The notes under the pieces: model-generated
What the model was told of the DNA's origin: nothing
The model's input: only the letters and a program-made list of their open reading frames with translations
Databases searched by the model: none
Program-made: the position numbers and the translations under genes
Part shown: piece by piece, positions 33,746-41,203 of the stretch
How positions within the stretch are numbered: position 1 is the first letter of the stretch
Layout: the number at the start of each line of letters is the position of its first letter
Assembly: GCA_028293285.1 (NCBI GenBank)
Contig: JAQGPC010000057.1
Location: 1-45,201, forward strand
DNA length: 45,201 bases
Reading direction: 5' to 3'
Source: Pedosphaera sp.
GTDB taxonomy: Bacteria; Verrucomicrobiota; Verrucomicrobiia; Limisphaerales; Pedosphaeraceae

Positions 33746-35653
33746 TCATGGCACACGGCTCACCACAGCCTTGGGTGTTTTTTCCCCGCCATTCGTTACC
33801 AGAACATCCTGCAATCCTGTCTCCACGCCTCGATCCGGTCGAATGTTCAAATAGTTCGCCGCTTTTTCAGCAATCTGCTTGAACACTGGCGCAGCCACCT
33901 GCCCGCCCTGGTGGAAATTGGATTTGGGATCGTCCAGCGACACGTAAATGCAAATCTCCGCGTTGTCCGCCGGGAAGAAACCGACAAAGGAAGCGTAAAA
34001 TCTATTAATATAATGACCTTTCTCAACCTTCTGTGCCGTGCCCGTCTTGCCTGCCACTGTGTAATGTTCCATGGCCGCCTTGGGCGCCGTGCCATCTGTG
34101 GTCGCCACGGTTTTCAATGCCTCAATCATTTGTCTGGAAACATCTTCGCTGACCACTTTGCGCGCTTGCACTGGAGCATACTTGACCACCACATTTCCAT
34201 CCTGATCCTGCAAACGATCCACGAGCATCGGCTGCATTAACATTCCTTTATTTGCAATGGCACTCATCGCCATTGCCATTTGCAGGGAAGTGGCTGTCAA
34301 ACCTTGGCCCATGGGAAGCTGGGCAATGGAAACCTTGCTCCATTCCTTAACCGGATGTACCCAGCCACCGATTTCGCCCGGCAACGGAATACCAGTCTTG
34401 GCGCCAAAGCCGAAGTCGCGGATGTATTGATAAAGCCGCGGCTCACCCATTTTAATGCCAATCTTGGCGGCCCCGATATTGGATGATTTGGAAATGATTC
34501 CCTCGGTAGACAGCACCCCATACGCCGCATGATCATGCAACGACCTGCCGGCATAATGAAATCTTCCATGCTCGCAATCAAACTGATCCGTGAGTTTCAC
34601 GATTTGATCATTCAACGCGCCGGAGACGACCACGATTTTGAAGGTCGAGCCCGGTTCGTTCATGTCGCTTATAATCCGATTGCGCCGTGCATCCGCGTTA
34701 TCGCCGGGACTGTTCGGATCAAAATTGGGGAAAACGGCCATGGCCAGAATTTCACCTGTGCGGGGCCGCACAATCATGCCGGAAATACTGTTCGGCGATT
34801 CCTTCTGCATGGCGTCCGCCAAAGCGCTTTCCAGGATATGTTGCAAACCTGAATCAATGGTCAGCACCGCATTCAGCCCATCGTGAGGCTCGATGTTCTG
34901 CTCGCGCAGATATACAAGTTCCCGTCGTTGACGATCCACTTCCGTCTGCCGCCAACCGCGCACTCCGCTTAACTTTGAATTCAACGTACGTTCGATCCCG
35001 TCCACTCCCACCGTCTCTAAAAATCGCGCACCTCGATTGGTGCGTTCAGTCATTCCCACAAACCCCAGCACGTGCGCCGCCAAACTCAGGTTGGGATAGG
35101 TCCGCAATTGGTCATCGGTGGAGTCGGGATAGATTGCCTTGGCGCGTAGATCGTTATAAAAAGCTTTTTCTTTTTTCGAAGTTATATTTTCTTCCGCGGC
35201 AAAGGAAAGCTGCGCCATCGTTTCTTGAATTTTTTGCCAGGTTTCAGCAGATACCTTGCGTTTAAGTACCACATAGCGATTCGTTCTGATTTCGCCCTTA
35301 TCATCCTGCCGCGTGCGCGGCATCAGGCGTTGTGCAAGTTCAGCTTCTTTAAGTTGGAGCAATGGCGCGATGGCATGCGCAACCTCTGCCTGATGATTAC
35401 CAATCAGGATTGGATCCGCGCAGACGGTTTTAACGAAGATACTTGTTGCCAGCAGGTTTCCTTTGGCATCAAGAATATCACCCCGGCGAGGTTCGAATTG
35501 AAACGTACGCCTGGTATTTTCGCGGGCCTGACTTTGAAGGTCTGCATGCCGGAGGATTTGTAAATCCACCAGACGGTAGCCCAAACCAGCGAAGGCCACC
35601 CCGAGCAGCAACGCCAGCATCAACAACCTGCGATATTGCAACCGTTTTACCAT
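33746..35653 (-). CDS. ftsI: Septal transpeptidase FtsI (class B penicillin-binding protein)
   Basis: The 635-residue protein has a short cytosolic N-terminus and one membrane helix at about residues 11-27. A PBP dimerisation/pedestal domain (FEPRRGDILDAKGNLLAT, about 53-70) precedes the transpeptidase domain, whose active-site motifs are all present: S336-T-F-K339, S390-S-N392 and K536-T-G538. It crosslinks septal peptidoglycan and works with FtsW. Length is typical. The ATG at 35653 lies 19 bases after a strong hairpin at 35673-35716. The C-terminus extends about 60 residues beyond the KTG box, including GGQVAAPVFKQIAEKAANYLNI, and ends in a basic tail. murE is missing downstream. murF follows. 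Confidence 0.95.
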   Translation of the reverse strand: MVKRLQYRRLLMLALLLGVAFAGLGYRLVDLQILRHADLQSQARENTRRTFQFEPRRGDILDAKGNLLATSIFVKTVCADPILIGNHQAEVAHAIAPLLQLKEAELAQRLMPRTRQDDKGEIRTNRYVVLKRKVSAETWQKIQETMAQLSFAAEENITSKKEKAFYNDLRAKAIYPDSTDDQLRTYPNLSLAAHVLGFVGMTERTNRGARFLETVGVDGIERTLNSKLSGVRGWRQTEVDRQRRELVYLREQNIEPHDGLNAVLTIDSGLQHILESALADAMQKESPNSISGMIVRPRTGEILAMAVFPNFDPNSPGDNADARRNRIISDMNEPGSTFKIVVVSGALNDQIVKLTDQFDCEHGRFHYAGRSLHDHAAYGVLSTEGIISKSSNIGAAKIGIKMGEPRLYQYIRDFGFGAKTGIPLPGEIGGWVHPVKEWSKVSIAQLPMGQGLTATSLQMAMAMSAIANKGMLMQPMLVDRLQDQDGNVVVKYAPVQARKVVSEDVSRQMIEALKTVATTDGTAPKAAMEHYTVAGKTGTAQKVEKGHYINRFYASFVGFFPADNAEICIYVSLDDPKSNFHQGGQVAAPVFKQIAEKAANYLNIRPDRGVETGLQDVLVTNGGEKTPKAVVSRVP

Positions 35654-35672
35654 TCTGAATTAAGTTTACCAA

Positions 35673-35716
35673 CCGCCCGTGCCGATCGGTTCCTCTTCCG
35701 ACGGCGTCACGGGCGG
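35673..35716 (-). promoter_or_regulatory. Strong hairpin upstream of ftsI
   Basis: CCGCCCGTG (35673-35681) pairs perfectly with CACGGGCGG (35708-35716). Inner complementary bases (CCGA/TCGG-like) can extend the stem. It is 23 bases beyond the ftsL stop and 19 bases before the ftsI ATG. A separate perfect 12-bp palindrome AAAAAGCTTTTT lies at 35721-35732. No terminator T-run follows in the direction of transcription. Confidence 0.6.
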
Positions 35717-35739
35717 CGGTAAAAAGCTTTTTTATGCCA

Positions 35740-36123
35740 TCACGGCGTTGCCCCATCCCGCGAATGGTCGGCAGCATATTGCTGCGTGCGCTCCGGCGCA
35801 GATTGTTCGACCACTGGTTCAGGCAGACGCCAAATTTGTGTTGGCTGCGGCTGCATAAGGCCTAATTTTAATTCCTTCACCCGCCGGTCCAAATACGCGG
35901 GAGAGAGGAGCATGGCCAGTTGCTTCTTCAGCTTATCATTCTGCTCCCGCAATTCCACCAGGCGGGCTTCGCGCTTCAGGTTTTGCTGCGACAGTTCAGA
36001 AATCTGCTGCTTTTGCCATATGTAACCGACACAGCAGATCACGATCGCCGCGCAGAGCAGGAAGGCCTTGAGCGCAGGCCCAAAGCGAATCGCTGCTGAC
36101 TGATTTTTACGGTTCCGTGCCAT
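35740..36123 (-). CDS. ftsL: FtsL-like bitopic division protein
   Basis: The 127-residue protein has a basic cytosolic N-terminus, one membrane helix at about 17-37 (ALKAFLLCAAIVICCVGYIW) and a coiled-coil stretch at about 38-75 (QQISELSQQNLKREARLVEL). Then comes a predicted short helical tail with SPAYLDRRVKELKLGLMQP. This layout, together with the position between rsmH and ftsI, identifies it as FtsL by synteny. Sequence alone would only say FtsL/DivIC-like. FtsL forms a complex with FtsQ and FtsB and activates FtsWI. The tail after residue 93 is proline/glutamine-rich and longer than usual. The ATG at 36123 is one base after the rsmH stop. Confidence 0.8.
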   Translation of the reverse strand: MARNRKNQSAAIRFGPALKAFLLCAAIVICCVGYIWQKQQISELSQQNLKREARLVELREQNDKLKKQLAMLLSPAYLDRRVKELKLGLMQPQPTQIWRLPEPVVEQSAPERTQQYAADHSRDGATP

Positions 36124-36124
36124 G

Positions 36125-37054
36125 TTAAATCTTTTCCATTATCCGCAACTGGGCGCTTCGGCTGCGCGGGTTTTCCGCCAATTCCGGCTCACCCGGCTTC
36201 ACCGCTTTACGCTGCACCCACTTCAACTCCGGCGTGCGAGGCTTTCGCAACTCCGGCACATCCACTTCACCTTCGAACGTGTAATCTCTTGAACGCTCAC
36301 GCCCGAACTCTTTCACCATGCGGTCTTCCAGCGAGTGAAACGTGATCACTGCCAGCCGTCCGCCCGGCTTCAAAATCTTCACCGCTTCCGCCAACCCGCG
36401 CCTCAGCGCGCCCAGCTCATCGTTCACCGCGATCCGCAACGCCTGGAACACTCTCGTGGCCGGATGCGCCTTCCTGCCAAAACGTGGCGCCAGTCGCTCA
36501 ATCAATCCCGCCAACTGCCCGGTCGTCTCAAACGGACGCTGCTGCCGCTCATTTTCAATCGCCCGCGCAAACCGTCGTCCCTGCGGTTCGTCGCCCAGTT
36601 CCCAAAAAATCTTCGCCAGTTCATCGGCGCTCGCGCGATTCACCAACTCCGCCGCCGTCAGGCCCTGGCGCGTATCCATCCGCATATCGAGCGGCCCGTT
36701 CTGCTGGAAGCTGAACCCGCGCCCCGCCGAGTCCAACTGGACCGAACTCACGCCTAAATCCAACAGCACCCCGTCATAACTCCCCGGCTTCTGCATCCCC
36801 ACGAGTTCCGCGTAGTTCCCGCGCTGGATTTCAAATCTGCCTGCAAATTCCGCCAGCCTGGCTTGCGCCGCTTCAACTGCGACGCCATCGCGATCGCATC
36901 CAAACAACCATCCATTCGGGGCACTCCTGGCCAAAATGGCTGCCGCGTGTCCACCCCCACCGACTGTCCCGTCGACGTACCGGCCGCCCGGCTTCACGTT
37001 GAGCGCGTCCAACACCTCCGCCACCATCACTGGATTGTGGTTGAAATTTGGCAC
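36125..37054 (-). CDS. rsmH: 16S rRNA (cytosine(1402)-N4)-methyltransferase RsmH (MraW)
   Basis: The 309-residue S-adenosylmethionine-dependent enzyme methylates N4 of C1402 in 16S rRNA. The start MPNFNHNPVMVAEVLDAL matches the family, as does the SAM-binding YVDGTVGGGGHAAAIL at about 26-41. The segment YDGVLLDLGVSSVQLDSAGRGFSFQQNGPLDMRMD at about 94-128 and the C-terminal GGRLAVITFHSLEDRMVKEF are near-identical in kind to other RsmH. It lies in the expected dcw position except that an unknown gene separates it from mraZ. The stop is one base before ftsL. The upstream unknown gene ends 15 bases before its start. Confidence 0.96.
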   Translation of the reverse strand: MPNFNHNPVMVAEVLDALNVKPGGRYVDGTVGGGGHAAAILARSAPNGWLFGCDRDGVAVEAAQARLAEFAGRFEIQRGNYAELVGMQKPGSYDGVLLDLGVSSVQLDSAGRGFSFQQNGPLDMRMDTRQGLTAAELVNRASADELAKIFWELGDEPQGRRFARAIENERQQRPFETTGQLAGLIERLAPRFGRKAHPATRVFQALRIAVNDELGALRRGLAEAVKILKPGGRLAVITFHSLEDRMVKEFGRERSRDYTFEGEVDVPELRKPRTPELKWVQRKAVKPGEPELAENPRSRSAQLRIMEKI

Positions 37055-37069
37055 TGCGCATGGGCTCTC

Positions 37070-37729
37070 TTATCGGATGAGCGTTTGTTCGGAGCCGAAA
37101 ATCCTCGAGGTCAAACGACCCCACGTTGTCGGCTCACTCTTTACCATCACTGGCTGTTGCAAAATAGGTTGTGGCGCTTTTGGCTGTGCCGCGGACTTTT
37201 TTGCCCGGACGAGCTCCAGATCGGTATCACTTAAATCGTTTCGCATAACTTTTACCTTTTCCAGGGATAGTTCTGTTTGAACGTGTGTCCGCGCCGGTTT
37301 CACTGCGATTGCCTTCATCCCCGGCTTGCGAATGGGCAAATACGACAGCAGATTTAATTTTTTCAGCCATTTACCAAATTGCATGGGCTCTTTCTTTGTC
37401 GGCGCCGATGCATTGACATTTTTCAACTCAGTTTTTTCCGGTGCAGCCATGGGCTTGATTTCTTCAACCGATTCCACTGCCTTCAATTCTTCACTTTCCA
37501 AAAGCGGACTGGTTACGGCTACAATCGGTTCGGTCTTTGGCAATTCCGGAGTTGTCGGCGCTTCAGCCACCACCGCCTTGGCGGACTCCGCTTTCGGCGT
37601 ATTGCAAAACGGATTCCGGCCGGAACCAAACTTGGGCAACAAATTTTTGGACCTCATCTGATAACGACTGTCCATGTCCTTCATTCCGACCAAACTTCTT
37701 CCCGCTGCAAGAAATCGTCCTAGGCTCAT
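37070..37729 (-). CDS. Hypothetical protein between mraZ and rsmH
   Basis: I do not recognise this 219-residue protein. It starts with ATG at 37729, four bases beyond the mraZ stop, and ends 15 bases before rsmH, so it is almost certainly translated with them. Residues 1-45 are basic with Gly/Ser/Met. About 46-115 is low-complexity, rich in Ala, Glu, Pro, Val and Lys and probably disordered. After this, MQFGKWLKKLNLLSYLPIRKP (about 116-136) is amphipathic/basic. The C-terminal part holds the more ordered-looking stretches VQTELSLEKVKVMRNDLSD and TTWGRLTSRIFGSEQ. There is no signal peptide, membrane helix or enzymatic motif. Its place suggests a role linked to MraZ/RsmH or division, which is inference. 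Confidence 0.75.
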   Translation of the reverse strand: MSLGRFLAAGRSLVGMKDMDSRYQMRSKNLLPKFGSGRNPFCNTPKAESAKAVVAEAPTTPELPKTEPIVAVTSPLLESEELKAVESVEEIKPMAAPEKTELKNVNASAPTKKEPMQFGKWLKKLNLLSYLPIRKPGMKAIAVKPARTHVQTELSLEKVKVMRNDLSDTDLELVRAKKSAAQPKAPQPILQQPVMVKSEPTTWGRLTSRIFGSEQTLIR

Positions 37730-37733
37730 ACGA

Positions 37734-38198
37734 TTAAATCAGTTTAAAGGCTTCCGGTAACAGGGCCGCGTCCACCGCACTCACGGTTTCATAACGTTCG
37801 GGACTCCAAATCTCGAACCGGTCCACCAATCCAACCAAAACAGCTTCCTTATCAATTCCCACTGCCTTCACCATTGCTTCCGGCAGGCAGATGCGTCCGC
37901 CCTTGTCCAGCGAGACACTTGCCGATTTGCTGCCCAGGAGGCGGCGTAACGCCGACGCCTTGGGATCCGCAAACGGCATTGACCGAATTTTCTCCGCCAG
38001 CGCATTCATTTCGGTCGGGGGCAAAACCAACAAACTTGCATCGGGCTGTGAGCCGTTCGGCCACAGGATCAAAGTAAATTCCACATCCGGCTCCGAAGGG
38101 CGCCATTTAGCCGGGATCTGCACGCGTCGCTTTTCATCCACACCGTGGCGAAACAGCGAGTTGTAGTAGATCACTTCGTTGGTAACGGAACTGGGCAT
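37734..38198 (-). CDS. mraZ: Transcriptional regulator MraZ
   Basis: The 154-residue protein has two AbrB/SpoVT-like DNA-binding units. The first is around residues 15-35 (FRHGVDEKRRVQIPAKWR) and the second around 91-135 (SVSLDKGGRICLPEAMVKAVGI, RFEIWSPERYE). These hold the DxxGR-type signature, although the first reads DEKRRVQIP. MraZ binds DNA as an oligomeric ring at TGGG-type repeats and represses the dcw cluster in E. coli. Here a matching array lies just upstream of its own start. The protein is about the usual length. It is the first gene of a long - strand run that continues to ftsZ. The unknown gene follows after four bases. Confidence 0.93.
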   Translation of the reverse strand: MPSSVTNEVIYYNSLFRHGVDEKRRVQIPAKWRPSEPDVEFTLILWPNGSQPDASLLVLPPTEMNALAEKIRSMPFADPKASALRRLLGSKSASVSLDKGGRICLPEAMVKAVGIDKEAVLVGLVDRFEIWSPERYETVSAVDAALLPEAFKLI

Positions 38199-38222
38199 TT
38201 TTTAACTTGGGGTTAAACTTCA

Positions 38223-38267
38223 ACCCACTGTTATACACAACGCCCCACTTTTAACCATTTCCCTCCA
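38223..38267 (-). promoter_or_regulatory. Candidate MraZ operator: five TGNNN units at exact 10-bp spacing
   Basis: On the - strand the units TGGAG, TGGTT, TGGGG, TGTAT and TGGGT begin exactly 10 bases apart, each followed by a 5-base spacer. The E. coli MraZ site consists of TGGGN repeats separated by 5 bases, so two units match exactly, two match TGG and one is degenerate. The array lies 24-69 bases upstream of the mraZ start and overlaps the promoter candidates (TTGACA at 38278-38273; TGTGTATAAC inside the array), fitting autorepression. Confidence 0.7.
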
Positions 38268-38339
38268 TTTACTGTCAATGCTAATCTTGAAAAAATGTTA
38301 TTCGAAAGTTATTCACAACCTGAAAGATAGGGTGGATAA
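38231..38339. other. Cluster of three DnaA-box-like sites
   Basis: TTATACACA at 38231-38239 and TTATTCACA at 38309-38317 (both + strand) match TTATNCACA. TTATCCACC on the - strand (38339-38331) matches TTATCCACA at 8 of 9. The first overlaps the putative MraZ operator. They might be DnaA regulatory sites for the division genes or part of a replication origin. No dnaA gene is nearby. Confidence 0.35.
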
Positions 38340-38357
38340 CTTTCCTACGGTGAAAAT

Positions 38358-38383
38358 GAGTAACTTTGAGTAAGCAAGAGTAA
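38358..38383 (+). repeat. Three GAGTAA direct repeats at 10-bp period
   Basis: GAGTAA occurs at 38358-38363, 38368-38373 and 38378-38383, each separated by four bases. The helical phasing would place the repeats on one face of the DNA. They lie 75-100 bases upstream of the queA promoter candidate. The binding protein is unknown. Confidence 0.6.
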
Positions 38384-38457
38384 TTCTAAAGCTGGACTAT
38401 TGTAAGTTAAGTATGAATCCTACTTCACTATTGCTACTTTATTACGGAATAATAACG

Positions 38458-38485
38458 TTAACGCCGTCTGAATAGACTGTAGATG
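38458..38485 (+). promoter_or_regulatory. Candidate queA promoter
   Basis: TTAACG (38458-38463), 16 bases, TAGATG (38480-38485). It gives a leader of about 17 bases before ATG 38509. It is similar in form to the promoters suggested for citrate synthase, the LapA-like gene and the MFS gene. Confidence 0.35.
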
Positions 38486-38508
38486 AAAGAAATTTTGGTT
38501 TTATTTTG

Positions 38509-39585
38509 ATGAAAACAGCGGATTTTGACTTTATTTTGCCTCCTGAACTGATCGCACAGGTTCCCATGCCGGAACGCGACCAATCACGGCTCTTGGTGTT
38601 GCAGCGAAACACCGGTCAAGTCATGCACCGAAGTTTTCGCGACCTCCTGGAGTATTTTCATCCGGGCGATGTGCTGGTTTTAAACAATTCGCGCGTGATT
38701 CCCGCCCGCTTGCGGGGAGTCAACGCGAAAACGAACGGACAATTTGAAGTTTTGTTGCTCGAGGAAAATGCAACTAACGATTGGTGGGTGATGTTGCGTC
38801 CCGGCAAACGCGCGCGCGTCGGCACTGAAATAATTTTTCGTGATACCGCGGGAAACGCAACCGAAGTGCGGGCCAATGTGATCGACACCAACAGCGAAGG
38901 CCATCGTCGGCTGCGATTCTCGGGAACGGCGAACATCATCGAAATGCTGGATACACTTGGCGAAATTCCCCTGCCCCCTTATATCGCGCGCAATGACCCA
39001 GGCAAATTGACCGAAGACAAAATTCGCTACCAGACGGTTTACAGCACGCCTTTGGGTTCGGTGGCCGCGCCAACTGCCGGCTTGCATTTTACCGAATCAC
39101 TGCTGGCCGAAATTCGCGCGCGCGGGGTGCAGGTTTGTTTTGTCACGCTCCACGTCGGCCTTGGCACGTTTGCTCCTGTGAAAGCGGAAGCTGTTTCTGA
39201 ACATGCCATGCACGAGGAACGTTACGAAGTGAGCGATGAAACTGCCCGCATTGTTAACCATGCAAAGCAAACGGGTCATCGCATTATCGCAGTCGGCACC
39301 ACCACCGTGCGTGTTTTGGAAAGTGTCGCGGCACTTCACGAAGGACAACTTGTTCCCGGCAATGGTCGCACGCGCATTTTTATTTATCCTCCGCGCGCAT
39401 TTAAAATTGTGGATGTATTGCTGACAAATTTTCATCTGCCCCGCTCCACCTTGCTAATGTTGGTCAGTGCCTTTGCTTCACCGAACGAAACACGCGGACG
39501 CGAAATGATTTTATCTGCTTATGCGGAAGCCATAAGAGAGCACTACCGTTTCTTCAGTTATGGCGATGCGATGCTTCTCCTTTAA
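38509..39585 (+). CDS. queA: tRNA preQ1(34) S-adenosylmethionine ribosyltransferase-isomerase QueA
   Basis: The 358-residue enzyme transfers and isomerises the ribose of S-adenosylmethionine onto preQ1 in tRNA, giving epoxyqueuosine. I chose ATG 38509 (MKTADFDFILPPELIAQVP). A TTG three bases upstream would add one residue. Family signatures are present: ERDQSRLLVL near 22-31, VLVLNNSRVIPARLRG near 57-72, GEIPLPPYI near 152-160, YQTVYSTPLGSVAAPTAGLHFT near 176-197 and HVGLGTFAPVKAE near 216-228. Length is typical (about 350). It is the first gene on the right side of the divergent region opposite mraZ. The pseudopilin gene follows after 73 bases and probably has its own promoter. Confidence 0.95.
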   Translation: MKTADFDFILPPELIAQVPMPERDQSRLLVLQRNTGQVMHRSFRDLLEYFHPGDVLVLNNSRVIPARLRGVNAKTNGQFEVLLLEENATNDWWVMLRPGKRARVGTEIIFRDTAGNATEVRANVIDTNSEGHRRLRFSGTANIIEMLDTLGEIPLPPYIARNDPGKLTEDKIRYQTVYSTPLGSVAAPTAGLHFTESLLAEIRARGVQVCFVTLHVGLGTFAPVKAEAVSEHAMHEERYEVSDETARIVNHAKQTGHRIIAVGTTTVRVLESVAALHEGQLVPGNGRTRIFIYPPRAFKIVDVLLTNFHLPRSTLLMLVSAFASPNETRGREMILSAYAEAIREHYRFFSYGDAMLLL

Positions 39586-39658
39586 CTCAGCCTCGGGTTG
39601 ACAATTCCGTTGGCAAATTTCTTTACATATTACAACCGCATGGTTACAACTATAGTCA

Positions 39659-40489
39659 ATGAAGGTGCCCATGAACCATGGATTATCATCCGAGACTTCG
39701 GAAAAGGGCGCGTTTACTTTAATCGAACTATTGGTGGTAATTGCCATTATCGCCATACTGGCGGCCTTGTTGTTGCCTACCCTTGCCAAAGCCAAGGAAA
39801 AGGGACGGCGCACCTCGTGCATCTCTAATCTACACCAACACGGCATCGCCGTCACATTGTATGGAGATGATAACACCGGACGACTCCTGGAAACCCTTGA
39901 AATGGGTGGCGCTTATCGTCAGCCCTGCATGGCGTATGTTTTCAAAGACGAATCTCTATCTCAATATTTTAACGCAGAAGCTTTGGCTCCTTATTTCACC
40001 GGATTCCGGGTCATTGATCGGACGGCCAAAACGGCGGATGTGGGGGGCATTTGGTGGTGCCCGAGTTCGCTTCCCCGGACGGACCAGTCTGTCCAGACTG
40101 AAATGAATACCTGGGGGCTTTTCTCCTACTCCTACGGTTATTTTGCGCGCGTGGAAATGTGGAAATCAGGGCAGGCAACCCGGCCGCAAGACTTGACCGA
40201 AAAAGAACTCAGACCAGACCGCCTGCTAATGAGCGATGAACTTAATCACTGGAGTGCCACTAAGGGATGGACTTATAACCATGGCATTAATGGCCCCAGA
40301 TGTGCTGATCCATCTTATAATAAAATGGAAGTTGGGCCGCCCAACAATGTGGCCGGACTTAATCAACTGTTTGGCGATGGCCGCGTAGTTTGGAAGTCCG
40401 GTAACACGATGGACAAAGCCAGCATCAGCCCGGCAAACTCTGCCATCGGCATGGTCAGGGCTTGGAGCACTGACAGCACTTTTTATTAA
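39659..40489 (+). CDS. Pseudopilin-like protein with type IV pilin N-terminal methylation motif
   Basis: The 276-residue protein starts at ATG 39659 (M5 at 39671 is a possible alternative). It has a prepilin leader ending KGA, followed by [20 protein letters not shown]. Counting back from Glu 23 as the +5 residue puts cleavage after Ala 18, so the -1 position is alanine rather than glycine, with Gly 17 just before it. The hydrophobic helix (about 19-43) is followed by an exported domain ending in a degenerate H-X9-DG-like region, [14 protein letters not shown]. Such pseudopilins are numerous in Verrucomicrobia and Planctomycetes and serve type II secretion-like machinery or cell-surface functions. 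TTGACA is present at 39598-39603 with no good -10 match. Confidence 0.85.
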   Translation: MKVPMNHGLSSETSEKGAFTLIELLVVIAIIAILAALLLPTLAKAKEKGRRTSCISNLHQHGIAVTLYGDDNTGRLLETLEMGGAYRQPCMAYVFKDESLSQYFNAEALAPYFTGFRVIDRTAKTADVGGIWWCPSSLPRTDQSVQTEMNTWGLFSYSYGYFARVEMWKSGQATRPQDLTEKELRPDRLLMSDELNHWSATKGWTYNHGINGPRCADPSYNKMEVGPPNNVAGLNQLFGDGRVVWKSGNTMDKASISPANSAIGMVRAWSTDSTFY

Positions 40490-40554
40490 AAAGCCTTCCA
40501 GATTGTCAGTCTGAGCCAGTGGCAATGCGGGAATGAGGCGCGAATAAATCCGGG

Positions 40555-41115
40555 CTATACCAACTGCTCACCGTTTGGCACCAATTGCTGCTGCGTTTCC
40601 ACCCAACGCGCAAACAGCCACAGCAGATCTGCCAGGCGATTTAGATAAATAATCACTTCTGCGTTTTGAAGCTGGTCGCTTTCTTGTAATGCGCACACGC
40701 GTCGTTCCGCCCGGCGGCAAACCGTGCGTGCCACATCCAAAGTCGCAGACGGCACGCTGGCTCCCGGTGTGGCCCAACCTTTATAAGTAATTTTCTGCGC
40801 CTCAATCTCCTGAACCAAAGTATCGAGTTTAAAAGTTAATTCTGGAGTCACCAATTGAAAACCGTCCTTTACGTAGCGCGGCAAATCTTCCACCGCCGTC
40901 GCCAATTCACCCATTAAAATCACGAGATCCTTCTGGATGAGCAGCAGATTTCTTCCGACAAAATCGTGTTCCGCAGTCGCGCGCGCCATTCCGATAGCCG
41001 TGTTAAGTTCATCCACGCAACCGTAAGCCTCCACGCGCGGATGGCATTTGGAAACCCTGCGATTATACATGAGTCCCGTGGTGCCTTTATCCCCAGTTTT
41101 GGTAGCGATGCTCAT
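40555..41115 (-). CDS. Cob(I)yrinic acid a,c-diamide adenosyltransferase, PduO type
   Basis: The 186-residue cytosolic enzyme adenosylates cob(I)alamin with ATP to form coenzyme B12. The N-terminal ATP-binding motif ATKTGDKGTTGLM (about 4-16), the segment VEAYGCVDELNTAIG at 28-42 and the C-terminal VARTVCRRAERRV at about 128-140 are PduO/MMAB hallmarks, followed by NRLADLLWLFARWVE. Length is typical (about 180). The ATG at 41115 is divergent to the LapA-like gene, with 132 bases between. No cobalamin-dependent enzyme gene lies nearby. At its 3' end it is convergent with the pseudopilin gene, with a gap of 65 bases. Confidence 0.92.
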   Translation of the reverse strand: MSIATKTGDKGTTGLMYNRRVSKCHPRVEAYGCVDELNTAIGMARATAEHDFVGRNLLLIQKDLVILMGELATAVEDLPRYVKDGFQLVTPELTFKLDTLVQEIEAQKITYKGWATPGASVPSATLDVARTVCRRAERRVCALQESDQLQNAEVIIYLNRLADLLWLFARWVETQQQLVPNGEQLV

Positions 41116-41203
41116 TACGAACGAATCCTAATCTCAATCTCCAGCTTAATCCAAACCTTAAGTAGAGATTAGAAAGCAGCGAACCATACTCTCCGCAATT
41201 GAT

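Larger units (their letters stand above)
38199..38505. promoter_or_regulatory. Divergent mraZ/queA intergenic control region
   Basis: This AT-rich region of about 307 bases separates the two divergent starts. It holds the candidate MraZ operator (38223-38267), a -35-like TTGACA on the - strand (38278 to 38273) and an alternative extended -10 TGTGTATAAC on the - strand. It also has three DnaA-box-like 9-mers, a three-copy GAGTAA array (38358-38383), the palindrome TAACGTTA (38453-38460) and a candidate queA promoter (38458-38485). The parts are listed separately below where support is stronger. Confidence 0.6.

Noticed and set aside
38199..38505. Chromosome replication origin
   Set aside because: Three DnaA-box-like sites are suggestive only. 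There is no dnaA, rpmH, gidA or parAB nearby and whole-genome skew is not available.
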